Positions 1 through 14,500 of a DNA stretch of 64,000 bases are shown here, piece by piece (the first letter of the stretch is position 1; each line of letters starts with the position of its first letter). The notes beneath the pieces are model-generated. The model was not told where the DNA came from. It was given only the letters and a program-made list of their open reading frames with translations, and did not search any database. Source of the DNA: Litoditis marina (lineage: Eukaryota; Nematoda; Chromadorea; Rhabditida; Rhabditidae); NCBI GenBank assembly GCA_964036275.1, contig OZ038435.1:10102310-10166309 (forward strand), in the 5' to 3' direction. The position numbers and the translations under genes are program-made.

Positions 1-178
1 AGGGAAAATCACAGAAAAAAATAATTTAAACTAGGAGAATAAGAAGTGGATAAAAATAAGAAGTACAGAAAGATTTACGTTTCGCCGCAGGCGATCTTGA
101 CACTCTACGAAAATATGAGTTTTTTTTCAATTTAAAAAGGGACCTTTTACCAATTTCATTCGAAAAGTGTTGTTTCAG
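1..178 (+). other. Intron of SET1 at left edge
   Basis: Non-coding AT-rich sequence ending in a good acceptor (TGTTTCAG at 171-178). It is the 3' part of the intron before the first visible SET1 exon. I see no other feature in it. Confidence 0.7.
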
Positions 179-3100
179 CACCGGAAAGATCTCATCATAA
201 TGACCACGATCGCTCTAGAAACGAGAGAAAACGTGGCAAGTCGGAGCACGAAAATGAGCAGAGAAGTGAGAGAAGTAAGTTTGTTGGACACCGCATCCCC
301 CTGCATCCCCGCTTTCACCCTCACCTCCTTTGTTTCTGTTTTGCCCACTTTTGTTGATTTTATGTTACAATACGGTGTTTCCAGAGCTGATTAGCGGCTC
401 ATAATTTAAGCTAAGAAGTATTGTTTCATATCTTTCACTACCACGAGTTTATATAGTTGAAAAAAGGTCTATTTTTGCACCGTTGCATGGTTTGGTTTTG
501 GTTGGTGGTTTGGTTTGGCTTCTGCTTTGTTCACAGATCACAATGCATGTTGTGTTGTGTACCTATTGCTTATTCTTTCCCTTAGCTCTCTCGCCGCCTC
601 GCAAGCACGGCCGATTTGCCCGAGATCAGACGAACGTCGACTACTACCGTAACCGGGACCAGCGCCATTCACACGAGGACTACCGTAACTGGAGTTACCG
701 TAGCCAGGACTGGTGTTACCGTAACCGGGATCATCATAATCGCCGCGACAACTATCACAGAAATGAGGATAGGTTCCGTAGAGGGAACCTGTACCGGATA
801 CAGGGAGAACGCCGCGACTATGACCTGCCGTCTAGCCGGCGACAGAGGTCACGGACGCCGCCTCGATGGAAGATCCGTAGATCACAAAGATACGATAATG
901 GTAGGCTGGATTCGGGATGGGTGTGACTGGAAACTATACACCGACTTGGTTTCTAGGTTTTTGCCAGAGCACAATAGAGTTGGCGGAATTGCCAGAAAAA
1001 TTCAGCGAAATAGCGAATTTTTGATGCAAAATAATGAAGTTTCACGTGTTTCAATCGAAAAACGGCCTGTTTTGGAAACGTTACTGTGTCCTATACCTAT
1101 AAAGAGGTATAGATGTTTTTGGCATCTTTCACCGAGTTTTTTCCTGTCCTGCATGGCTCATCGCTAAGACTGGGTTGGTCAAGTTGGTGTATAGTTTCCG
1201 ATGCCCTAAACTTTGTGTGGGTGTGTGATTTTTATCATTGGTAGTTGGTTAACTAGTGCATCCCCCAGTACCAGTTTCTGCTTCTTTTAGTTGCAACCCC
1301 AGTAACCTCGGTTTGGAAGTGCTTGTTCCACTCACTTCTTGCATCCCACATACTTCTACTTGCACCTATGTTGCCCCTATGTTTTTGAAAATGGTCGAAC
1401 CAGTGACCAGTTTTTGAATGTCCTAGACGAGTATTTGCTTAGTTCATCTCGATTAATATGTTGTATCCTCAATAGGAGTATTAATAATACGTGTTTTTAT
1501 TGTAGATGATAGCTACACAATGCATGCTACCGCTCCTGCATACAACATCCCCCCTCCGCCCTACACTGCCCTGCCACCGAGAGGTAGTGCCTACGTGAAG
1601 CAGGAGCTGTATGGAAAAGGTAAGGAGCAGTATTTCGTTGCGTCAATGGGTATAGAGGGGAGTTTACATCGACCTTTGTTGAAAATGATGAAATTTGTTG
1701 TTTTTTGTAAAAGAGAGCTGAAAGCTGTTTTCACGACGAGGAATACACGCGCACCAGTACCATGTGGCAATTCTAGAGTAGGCAACCGTTTTCCGATTCG
1801 AATGCGTCCTTCTTCATGATTTTGCACAGGGGTGACCACTAAGTTGACCGGCATTGCAGCCGGTACGACCCCTCCCCTCTAAAACATATAATTGTGCCGA
1901 AAATGCGTAAAAATTTCGGGAAATTGGACAAAAATCCACCAAAAAGGGCAAAAATATCCCCAATTTCCACTTTGCGCGAAACCTTTACGACCCCCCTCCC
2001 TTAGAAAAGTTGCACGGGGTGCAACCTGTGGTCATCCCTGATTTTGCATCAAAAATAGTTGAATTTTTTCGTTTCTGACGAAAAAGGAACCCGTTTATAG
2101 GAATATGCTGACTTTTCGGACAACTTCATTGAACATGTGGTAAGAAGAAATTGCGATGCTTAATGTTTTGGTTCAAAAGAAGAGTATTCAATCGTCTTTC
2201 TAAAAATATGTCCATATCAGAAGGAGCCTCAGCAACATCATCTACCAGTCGGGCTCACACCTCGCCCTCCTCGCATGACCGAAGGGAGAAGAGAGACAGA
2301 AGTGAGAAGAGGAGAAGCAGAGAGAAGGACAGAAAGAAGAAGAAGAGGAGGAGACGGTTGGTTGGCAGAGTCGTTCCGTAGTTGCTGGACATGAATTGTT
2401 TGCAGGCCAATTCCACAAGGAACCCGGTATTTCGTTAACCCTCTCAGCTAACCATTAACCACTAACCGGGTTAACCTTTCTGTTAACCCCTTTGTAACCC
2501 TTTTTTAGAATGTATTTCGGGGGAAATTTAGGGTTATTTAGTGTTCAACAAAAGGGTTAACCAGGTAACCCAATTGATGGTTACCTGATAGGGTTAACGA
2601 AATACCGGGTTAAATAAAGAATTCGCCTTGTTGGCTTTACTTTTTCTTTTTAAATTGCAATTGAACTTCTGTCGTCTAGCGCTGAAGGCTGAATGAAGTT
2701 TCCGCGAGCCTCGTTAATATGTTCCGTATCATTTCTCGATGAATGTTTGATGGAGGGTGGAGGGATTGTTATCATTTCAACCATACCCTACGAATAACGG
2801 GCTAGTTTTCTGCCGGAAACGAGAAATGTGTTTATTTTGTGTTTGATTCTTTTCCACTCGCGTGTTTATATCTGAAAACGGACTTCTTTTTGTCAAAAGA
2901 CGGCCCTTGCTGATGCTTTCTTTCAGCCATTCATCTGACTCACATTGTTCTACCAGTGACTCTTCATCTACCCTGAACAGTGGAGAATATCTAAGGGTGG
3001 AGAAGAAAGAGAAGAGGTTGGTCACAATTATTAGTCAAAAAATATAATTATAGGTGCTCTTATTAAAGCGAGCCTACACGATTGGTTGTTGCTTCAATCT

Positions 3101-3270
3101 CGCTGTGTTTGTACTAGTTTGATCCGATTGTCTTTCAGTCGATTTTTATAAATTAGGGCCTGTACTGACATCAAACGATAGAAAATATCTTCTCGGGTTT
3201 TTCGTAGAGCATTTTTGTAGACCTTGTTACTAATGTGTCACGTTGGATGAATGAATTGTCTGAAGTTTTG

Positions 3271-3310
<40 letters not shown>

Positions 3311-6300
3311 CGTGTCGTTTCTTGTTATTGTGAGAAATAGCTATCGATGCTTTCGAGATAAAAATACAAAAAACCATTTATCTCTCACTATCATTTACAT
3401 GAACAACCACCTTGCCTCGGTTTTATCTATTAACATAGGCAACAATAAAAGGTGTTTTCCAGTAGAAAGTACATCTCGCGCGCCAAGGAGGGTCGTGAGA
3501 TAGTGGAAGAGATCGAGACGGTGACCAGGTACAAGAGAAAGGAGACGAAGAGAGTTGAGTCGAGGGTACGTTCTACTTTTTTTTTCATAGTTCATAAACA
3601 GCTACAGAAGGAGGTTCTTTGGGATAGGAATCATACAAAAAGAAGTAAAGATCAGTCAGTAGTCGAAATTTTGAGGGGGGGGGTTATTTCACTTATGATG
3701 GTTGTCTTTTTCTTAAGTGGCAGCCAATGTTCCGACATTATGTTATTTTAGCTTTCGTAATATGACAATGCGTGTTGATGTTGCTGTTGGTGTTGGGATC
3801 ATTTAAATCGGCTCGGTGTGGTAATGATAATACTTGCTTTTCAGACGTCGGCGACATCGGGTCTCCAGAAGATAAGCAGCGACTCGAGCAGTGAGGAAAG
3901 GAAGGCATCGAACAGGAGAGAAAAGTAGGTGTTTTTAGTTCCACGTTCCATCCTGTTACTGTCATTGTCATGGTTTGTCATAGTCATACTGTCAATGTTT
4001 TAATTGATCTTGAAATAGAAACAAAATAGAGGACGTTTGGGTACGCTTAGTATAAGCATTCGTTCATTTTGTTTTTTTGACTAATCAACAAACTCGAAAG
4101 ATGGGCTACTTTTTTGCCCGAAACGAGAAGATTTGTCTCTTTTGAATGCAAAGTTATCAATTTTCACTGGATTGAATAGAAAGATTGAGTCCTTGTTGTC
4201 GAACCTTACTGGTGTGTGTCTATGCATTCAATGCTCTATGCTTGTTATGAAAGTCTTGTTCTCATCCTATTTCTTCTAATTCTGCAGAAAGAAGCAGCAA
4301 GAGCGAAAGAGCAGTGGACTCAGATGGAGCAGTTCGTCCACGGATTCTGGAAATGAGAAGAGCTCACGAAGAAAGGAGAAGTCGGTTTCCGAGGAGAGAC
4401 CGGTTAGTTTTGATGTTTGATCTTTGATCTCTGACTACATGTAGTCATAATATCAATTGGAGGTGAAAATCAAAGAACGGTTCAGGGACTTGTTGGAAAT
4501 TGAACAAAACTGAGCAGATTGTTCATGTGTGCTGGGGTGTAGGATTAGCACCTTCTAATGAGAAGAAAGCATTGAAAGTGGGGCTGCGGTTATTTCGACC
4601 AGTTGTGTTCTTCAAATGTAAGCATACCCCAGTAAAGTTGTCCGGATAGCCAGAAAAAATCGGAAAGCGGATTACTTTTTCATCAAAAACGAGGAAAATT
4701 TGTAAGTTTTTTGTGCAAAATCATTAAATTTCACGTGTTGAAAGCTAAAAACGAACTCCTTCATGTCGCATAGTCGGACCTTACTGGTGTATGAATGTAA
4801 GGGGGACTTTCCCTGTGTTCTAAGTTTCAATCCGCCCGTTTTTCAGCGTAAACGTGACCTAGCCCACCACCTTCCCGGTTTCTCTGTGGGAAGTGCTTCA
4901 ACCCCTCTCCCCCCGTCCTCCTCTATTTCCACCCCGAGAAGTAGTGGTCACCCGGCTGCCCCCAGGACCCCGCCCCTGCTGCCAGCCACCACCCCCGTCC
5001 ACATGAACTATCCGCCGCCGAATATGGTGAGTGCGCATACTACAGTAAGACTTGACAGAAAGTAGCCCGTTTTCCGATTCAAAAATGTCTAATTTCTACA
5101 TTATAAGCAAAAAAGTAGGCAGTTTTTCGAATTTTCGTGGTTCATATGAACCTTCTGCTTCCAAATATGGTGGGTTGGAAAGTTGATCGTTCGAATATGA
5201 CTTGTTTTTATCGGATGATCTCAGGGTTTCCGAACTTGATTTAGTTGTAGTTCTTCGCGAAGGTTTCCTGAAGTCAAATCAAACATTGGTCACTTATTGT
5301 GCAACAACTAAATGTTGACGTATACATATGTTACTTGAGAACGAATATACTTTGTTTCATAATTTCCTTTGCAGCCCGTGCCTCCCCTGTGTGCCGGTTT
5401 CCCGGTATTCAACCCTTCTCTGCCCCCTCCCCCCATCACCCACCCTCCGCCGCAGTACAATATGCCGCCGCCTCCACCACCGCCCAAGGTAGGGCAAAAA
5501 TAAGCATTTTCCTCGAAATTAGCGAAAGAGGAGTTCGTTTCAGATATGGACAATGTTACTGGATGGTTATATTCCAATTCAAATTATTTGAACTAGTTCA
5601 GTACTGGCTTGTCGTGCTCGGTGGCTCGGTGGAACTGATAAAATATTGCTATATTATTTTACTTGAAGCAGGACGATTACGTGGACCAATCCCGTGTCAG
5701 CGGTCCTTTAAACTGCAATTGAAATATGTGTTGCGGTTTGAAGGACTGAACCGTTGCGATGGGACCACATAATCGTCCTTCTTCAAATAATATTATGATT
5801 ATCAGCTACTTCAGCACTCTTTCTTCTATTCGTTGCTCGGTGGAACTTTTCAACTATTGTTATATTATTATTATTCAAATATTATAATAACTCTTCTTAC
5901 TCCAGCACTCCACGTCCTCTTCATCGGTGGAACTTCGTTTCGTGGAGAGTCCGCCGCACGAGTCGAAGGAGTCGCTGGAAGCCCGTCTGGTGACGCTGTT
6001 CGGGGCGAAGAACGGCAATGAGCAGCCGACTGGAGAGAGTCCGGTTGATGCGCAGTTGGAGACGAGGTTCGAGAGGTGGGTATTTGAAGTTTGCGCTGAT
6101 TTGGGGAAAAGTTGACGTTTTTGGATCCAAAATGATGAGTTTTCTCATGAAGAAGGACGATAATGCGGACCGATCTCGCTTTAACGGTCCTTTAAACTGC
6201 TATTGAAAAATGTATTGCAGTTTAAAGGACTGAACCGTTGTGATGGGACCACATAATCGTCCTTCTTTAAGTGAGCCATTTGAATGAAGAAGAGAGTATC

Positions 6301-8481
6301 AGACTGATGTGCAGTTGGAGGCAAGGGCACAAGGTACGAGAGGTGGGCATATGCTCTCACACCAGTTAGCGGTGACTATGCGACAAAGAAGTCCGTGTTT
6401 AGATGTGAACACGTGAAAATTGATAATTCCGCATGAAAAGTAGACCGATTTTCTTGTTTCCGGCGAAAAGTAGCCCGTTTCCCGATTTTTTTTCTGCTGA
6501 TTCGGACAATTTTACAGAAGTGTTCTGCACAGCTAGTCGTACTATGCGTTTGCCTATCACGGAAAGAAGCGAATGGTTATGTTATTAATTGGTCATTTTC
6601 AGCTCTGTTACCCCAGTGCCCCCGGTCACTTTCTATGTGAATGAGCTGGAGGGAGACGATATGGAGGTTGAGATGGACTCCGTTCCCCCCTCCCCCGAGA
6701 CTGAAGAAGAAGTCGCAGCTAGGCTGGAAAAAGAGAAACTGGAGGAGATGATGAGAAAGGTACGGGCACTGTTTTTCAGTTAAACCAAAGGACGGGAGGG
6801 AAGAGGCAGAAGGCATATAGTATTGTAGTGTTTGTAGTTTGATCTCGATGTCTTTCGCTCGAACTTAGTAAAGTATGGCTTTTATCTAGATCAAGATACA
6901 AATACAACCAAGTTATGGTTATATTCTATAACGGTAGGATTGTACGTCTTTCGAATCGGAAACGGTGTAACGTTCGAAATACGTATAATTTTCTTGTTTC
7001 ACGTAAAAAATAGAAAAGTAGACTTCCATTAAAAAGGAGCACGTTGGGAAGGGTAGCGTGAATATTATGTTCTGCCTCGAACTTCTGTGACATATATACT
7101 GTGTTTCCCCGTTCAATTACATTGAAACTAACCTAATTTCACGTTTTTAGGAAGAAGAGGCCACGGCGATGGTGAATCGAATTGTGGAGGAGTTGCGTCG
7201 CGATTTCTGCGCGGCCCTCATGAATGACGTGGAGAAGGAGGTGCAGCGTGGTGCCTTCAACGAGGTGGACGTCATCTGGCAGAGACGCAGGGAGGAGCTG
7301 GAGCAGCAGAAGAGGAACCAGGTTGGTACCCGGGGGCTGTTTATTGGTTTTAGGGAATCAAGCCGTATTAGAACCGTTCAAGTTGGAATATTTCTGTGAT
7401 CATTTTGCAGTTAGTGATTTCACAAAGCTTGCGAAGTGTTTTCGCAGAATGTGTTGGAATTCGTACCATAACTATACTGGAGCTAAGGTATCTCCAGATG
7501 TTAAAGATGGGTACACAGTATCATTACACTTTTGAATTCAATTTAGCCCTCCCTCCATGAGACCCGAGTTTTTACAATAGGGTCCCCCTTACTTACTTTG
7601 TCTAAAAACGGTGTATTTGGTCAAAACCTCATTTTTTTCATTTTCGGTGTTTCAAATTTTGTGACCCGATTTTAAAGTCGGGTGGTGTTTGTTGTATGGT
7701 AATGTTGCAGGCTCGTGCCACCCTGGCTGCTCATGCCTCTACTTCTTCTTCCTGTCTCACTACTGACAAATTGGCAAAGGATGAGGGAGAGACGGGAAAG
7801 GTAAGATTTGGTATAATCGCACAAAAATTAACAACTTTTGATGCAAAATCGTGGATTATCACAAGTTCACAATAAGAAATGTGCTCAGTTTTATTAGATA
7901 GCGGTACCTCAGTGATGTATCTGAAACTAAAGAAATATGATTTTGGGAGTCTTCTCCTTCTTAGTTCTTTTTGGAAAGGGGGTGCCCAGTTTGCTCCTTA
8001 AGTTAGAGTTAGAAAAGAGTATTGGTTGGGCCACACGTATTGTCTTTAATTGCCCGGCTTGCGTTTGGCGCCATTTTCGCATTAGACGACCTTTGTCAGA
8101 AAGCCAGCTGCGTTGCTAACTGCGCCTGTTTCGCGGATAGTATGACCCCCTATATATTGCTGTATTATTGATTATTAATAATAATTACTCCCCAACTATT
8201 TACTGTGACAGTATTCTGAAACCTCTACAGCTATGCCTACAAGGAAAGTATTAAGAGTTAGTTTGTATTCACGTTTCGGCCATTGTTGAAATTCGGAAGT
8301 TTTAAAAGAAGAAAATATGGTTTTAAGTGAGACTTTTGAAAATATTTTCTATAATGTTTCATTTTCAGGACATGCAATCGGACTTTGGCTTCAGCCTCGG
8401 TGGAATTACTCCCTTCCGCATCATGTCAATACCAAAGATTAAGAAGGTTGGTTGCATTGTTCTACGTTTTGTTACACGGGG

Positions 8482-8560
<79 letters not shown>

Positions 8561-11500
8561 TTCTATTTCTCTCTCTCGTCACTCTCTCCCTCTTCCTTTC
8601 TGTGTGATCAAATCTTAGTTGTAGCCTCATCTCGACACACTCCATGTTCAGCCGAAAACAGATCAAACTATAAATTATAAATACAGACCTGCTCCGGAAG
8701 TATTGAGAGCTATACCTCCGTTACCCCAGTAAAGTTGTCCGAATAGCCAGATGCCAGAAATATTCAAATTACGGGCAGCTTTTTCGCAGAAAGTACGAGA
8801 AAATGTCTCCTCTATTCTTGATGCTCAATAATTAACTTTCACGTGTTTAGAATCATAGGTGCGATACCCCGGTTAGCTAACTGGGGGATCCTTAATTTTT
8901 CCTTTAACTGGGCTAGGGGGGACCAATAACTATTGTGATAATATTGGATTTATCGGGTAATTACCTAGGGTGACCTATAACCTTTCATCTTTTCTGTGGA
9001 GGGGATGTTTAACTGTTCAACTCCCCGAATCGACACTATCCCACCTATGTTTAGAATCAAGAAACTTTTCGACACTTCTCGTCGAATAGTCGCAACGTAC
9101 CGGTGAATAGTACCTCTCCTATTTCAGAAGGTCCAGAAGCCCTCCTCTGTCCCCTCTCCTTTGTCCTCCGTCCCCAAACCAGATGCCACCGTGCCGTCGC
9201 CGATGGAATCGCGCAGCTCATCGTCGGCCTCCGTCTCTCAGCGAAGTTCCGAATTGGATTCGACGCCCTCGTCCAGCGATCTCGACGAGTCTACCAGCAA
9301 GACGTACGTTTTCATGTATCTCATTGGTGCATGATTTTATAGTCACATTTGTTTTGTAGGAAAACGCAAACCGTGTTTTGCGTTTGGAAAACCAACATAA
9401 TTTAGTGGTAATCGCGTCGAAAATCACTTTACGTCACAGTATTCACGTTACCTTTTCACCCCGAAGTTCCGCCTAGATGGCGAATTGAATTAAAAATGAA
9501 CTCTCTGTTGCGGTATAAAAGTCTTAACCTTTATTCATTTGAACATGTTGTTTGCCCAATGTTCTTCATTATCTCTTTTTTTTCCAGTTCGAGTGAAACC
9601 GATTCGTCTGTTCAGCAGCGAAAGCCGAAGCGGGCCAGAATATCGATTTCTTCCAACAGGTTGGTCAAACTGCAGTGAAACCAGTGCAAATGGACGTAAA
9701 AACGGACTCCTATTCCGTCATAATCATGATGTTTGGCGGAGTCATTTCGGTGACTCACAGCCTACTGAGGTGAACTTGTTCTAGTATTGAAACGAATACG
9801 AACACTGTATGACGGTACATCAGGTCTAGTATCTTCGAATCGATGACGTCATGACTTGAACTTTGTGATTTTCAGTCAGTTGTCGTCCAGTGAAGACACG
9901 TCGGGGGAAATTGAGCCGACTTCTACTCTTGTCGGTTCGTTTTTATCTTATTTCTTATTATTTTGTTCTATATCTTCTTTTTTTCCGGTTAGCATCATAC
10001 ATTCACTCTTCAAACACTCAGTAGAAGGGCCATGAGCAGTGTGGCATTGTATCATGCACATTTGGTTTACTCTTTTTTCGATGAACGAATAGCACATTCG
10101 TTGTTTACCGAAAGGGTCTGTATCTGTCGGGCGCGCTATGAAAATTCTATCTTTAAATCCTTGGATCAGGAATTTTACCTCAGCCAACCAACTCTCAGAT
10201 TTGTCGCAATCATACACCAGAAAAGAGTGACTTTTCTAAAAGAACCCCTTTTTCTATATGAATACGCAAAAGTTCTTGGTTCGCAATATGAAATGAGCAA
10301 TTTTTACCGATATTGGCGAAAAGTAGTCCGTCTTTCGTTTTTTTGGCTGCTGGGACGACACTACTGCTACTGCTCTATGGTTCGTTTTTCCATAATTGAC
10401 TGTGTTTCAGTAGACAAGTGTTCAGTGGCCTCATCATCTGTGAATAGCGATTCGGAAGCAGCTCCGATCAGCGACAGAACGGATGATGCAGCCGGAAAAG
10501 AAGCAGTCCTGCGAAATCTGGTACGTGAACATACGCGCATACGTACTGTTGGCCGGCTAATCGGAAATTATTTGGAAAACTCAGGAAAAGGGGCTTATTC
10601 ACTTTTTTTATCCAAACTACGAAAAGGTTTGGGTCCCTCCTCAATTCAGTGGCGCCACAATGACAAAACTGGATAATTTGTTAAACAGTTATAGGTCCCC
10701 TCTAGCCCAGTGTGGTAAAAAGTTAAGGGTCCCCCGGTCAGCGGACCATAGCATCCCACCTATGCGGGCCATTTTACGTATGTATGCGTTTGCAGGCGCC
10801 GGTGACACGTGGTCGACTGCCCTCGGCCACCCTGTTCGAGGACGAACTGCCGGAACAACAGGAGTCGCTGACTCGGGAGGACTACCATGTGTACTTCAGC
10901 GAGCACTGTTATGCCAATATCAATAAGGTACGTTCATTACCTAGTAAACTACTCAGTGAGAAGATTTCAAAAAACGGGTCGTTTCCTGAGAAACTTCGGG
11001 AAATTTGATTGTTTTCGACCCAAAATTGGTTTGAGGTACAATTCGGTCTCTGGTGCCACCATGTGTAATTCACCGAGTAGTTATATGCTAATAGGATTAA
11101 GGTATAGGTTGTTAGCAGCTGAAAAGTCTAAATTTAAAAAAAACAATATCGACTACTTTTGAGGCAAAATCATGCAGTTTTCAAGTAATTACCTCGAAAA
11201 ACTGTTTTTAAGAATAGCCTATTCCGTATGAGTAGAGTTGTCATCAGTTATCTAGAGGCTTCATTTAATGTATTTGATTCTCTTAATTCATGCTCCTGGA
11301 CCTGGTTTTTATAACTATAATACTTAATTGTAGAAGTATAATTTGAACTACCCGTAATGGAAGATGTTCAACTTCACTCTATTTCAGGAAGACAAGAAGG
11401 CTACCGAAGCCAAGACCCTGGAGACTGTGAAGCGGATTCTGTTGGAGACAGCCGGCCCGCTGCCCTTGTCCGATGCGGATCTGGCGCCCTGCGCCAGCAC

Positions 11501-14500
11501 AGGTGAATCCATACCCGAAATGCCTCAGAGTTGTGACTTTTTCAAACAGGGGCGTTTTGCCCCCCCCCCCCTCAGCCAAATATAAGAGGGTTTTGCCCTT
11601 AATTTAGAAAATCGCTAAATCTGAATTTGAGGGGAGGGGGGGGGGGGTTTGCCGAAATCTTCGGACCAAAAACAGGGGGGGGGGGGGGGGGGGGGTTTCT
11701 CGAAACGCTGAGCATTTAAGGTATGGGTGAATCATACATCAGCTGAAGTGTTCTGGTCATTCACTCTTGGAGACCCAATCTCTACAAATGAATCAATTTT
11801 TCAGTGAAATGATACGTTTTTTGAGCTAAAGGTACCCGATTATTACACATTTTGCCACACTAATGACCTGGTTTTCGGAAAGAACCTTTCTATAAGAAAA
11901 GTCTGCTGGTATATGAGGTGATCATTGATTTGCCAGTAAGGTCCGACAGATCGACAAAAAGTAGTCGGTTTTTAGATCTAAACGCGTGAAACTCAACGAT
12001 TTCGCATCAAACATAGACATGTTTCTTGACTATTTGGACAAGTGTACTGAGATATGATAAATAGTAATTTCTTAGACAATTCACTGCCAGTTAGCAAGCC
12101 ACTTTCGTGGCGCCCTCGTGTGCAGGACTGAGGCCGTATGCATGAAACATCCCGGGCCGGGTTGGGATGCTATCCCGAGCTATTTGCCGGCCAATTCAGC
12201 TCGGGATAGCATCCGACCCGGCCCGGGATGTTTCATACATACGGCCTCTGGAAGACGCAGATGTCTGTGACTTCATTAACCGCTGTACTATCTCGCTTCT
12301 GTAGTTTGCAATGCTAATCGCAAATAAATGGCGCCAATGCTTCTGAGTTGCCAGTGCGACTGAAATGAACGTGCGCAACCTTAACAACGAGCATAATAAA
12401 AGTGATAATTTTGCTCGTACATCACGTTTTCAACAAGGTCAACCTCCAACATTGAACACGAGTTACAGAGTAACAAAAATGTATTTTATCGTATTTTAGC
12501 ACTCGCCAGTCAGACGGCTGCCGCTAAGAAGGCAGGACAGCCGAAGCCTAAGAAGGAAAAGAAGGGTGGAAGGAAGAACGAGTTGGCCTCCCTGCTCCCG
12601 CCCCCCGTTACTGTAGGCAAGAAGAAGGACAAGGCGAAGAATACCAAGTGGGTTGAGAGCCAAAAAACGGGCTACTTTTACGCCGAAAACAAGAGGATTT
12701 GTCTATTTTTGAAACCTTTAAGTCTCACGTAATTCAAAATACAAAGAGACTACTACTGTCGGAAAAGGAGGGAAAGTTTTACAGAGAGTACAGAGTTTTG
12801 TTTTTCATTAGCGAGAGACGAGGATGAAGATATACATTATAGCACCGAAACGGTCATCAGGGATTTACTGTAGAACATTTTCATGTGTTCAGATATATTT
12901 GCTGATCAAATATGTATTGCAGACCGTGCCTACCTCCTCCGGTTCTCACGAAAGAACCGGTTGTGTTCCGCGAGCGAACTCCGGCGGAGAAGGAGAAGCA
13001 GCTGTTCAACTGGGAGGTCGGTTACGCTCTTGGTTACTCGGTTTTGTCTGGTTAAACTGGGACATCGGTTACTTGCTCCTTCTTCATCTTCTTCTTAAAT
13101 CCTTATATTATTGGCTCATACCGACCATGCGTGAAATAGTTCCGAATCGGGGCAAAAAAAGTGAGCATGAGCAGGCCCGAAAAGACAAAATAACAGTAAT
13201 TTTGCCTAGAATCTTCAACATTTCCCCGAAAAAGTGATCATGGCACAATCGGAATCGAGCAAAAGTGCGCATCAGCCAATATCAGAATGAGGGGGTATTT
13301 TACGTATGATACCGACTCCGAATATTGGACAAAAAGGAGTCCGTTTTATATTTAGGCGCGTGACAATTAATAATTTTGTCTTAAAATAGAGAGTTTATTC
13401 GTTTTCAACAAAAGTGTAGCCTGTTTTTCGGCTGTTCGGACAACTTCACTAGAATATCTCTGCAGGGCGCCTTCGATGCCGAGGACCAGGGCTATCTGTA
13501 CGATGCGTGGAAGGAATTGCAACCGGAAGACGGACCATTGCCCCCCTGGGGACGTAGGGTCCCCTTCTGCGCGGTTCCCTATCAGGAGACACCCAAGTTG
13601 CTGGTACGTTTTTTCTCAGAAAAAAAGTGCTTTAGCGTTGAATATTGAGAACATGTTTGAATTTTTGGGGATCACAATGGTGGATGGTGGTAATATAATT
13701 ATGTCAAAATCATACGCAGCTGAAACATGAGCGAGTGCATTCATTTCACGGAACTCATCCTCTATCCTGTGTTCGTGTTTGGTTTCAGAGACATTAACTT
13801 CCGATTCATTCTCATAAAGTAAGACACGGCTAGAATAGTTGCCCTGAACAGGTTTTTATTCTAATAACACGTGTTGGTTGTTTCAGGAGAAGCCGATCCG
13901 TGTTGGCCGTATCGATCGATACTACGATGACGTGGAGTTAGAGGGAATTCTGCCGAACGATGCAGGTTGCGAGAGGGCCAGAGGATATGTGAAGATGAGC
14001 ACCAAGGAGAAGAGGAGTCTCATCAGACAGCCCGAGGCCTACAACGATAGGACCGATATTAGTGAGAGGGTGCGTTGTGTAGAGTAGATGGGTATTGATT
14101 GAATAGCCGGCGGACGTGGCGAGTGGGCGACGATTCAGCTAAAACACGTTGAGCCACTATCTATTACTCAAGTAATGACTTCAACTAAAAGTTCATAACT
14201 TCAGGATAGATACTATGAATGGATGAAATATGATTGGTCAAATTTGAAAGAAAATTACTCATACAGTTTGTTATACGAGACATAAGCCCAAAGTGTTTTA
14301 GCTGATTCGTCGCCCACTCACGTCGCTGACCGCTGGAAAGTCACGAAAATTTAAAAAAAGGCTATTTTTACGCCCATTTGATGCACAATCATGAAGTATT
14401 GAAAACGGCTTGCTTTTTGTAAAAAAAAAGTTGCCAATGTAGAGAGAAATTGTATTTCTGTTCGCCTCATTCATCCACTTGGAGCTCCACATCTTATCAA

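Noticed and set aside
616..1167. 183-codon ORF overlapping the Arg-rich SET1 exon
   Set aside because: Out of frame with the phase-consistent SET1 exon 586-900. It runs into a palindromic repeat.
8327..8680. ORFs through the CT repeat (plus Leu/Ser, minus Arg/Glu)
   Set aside because: Microsatellite artefact inside a SET1 intron. Only 8369-8446 is a real exon.
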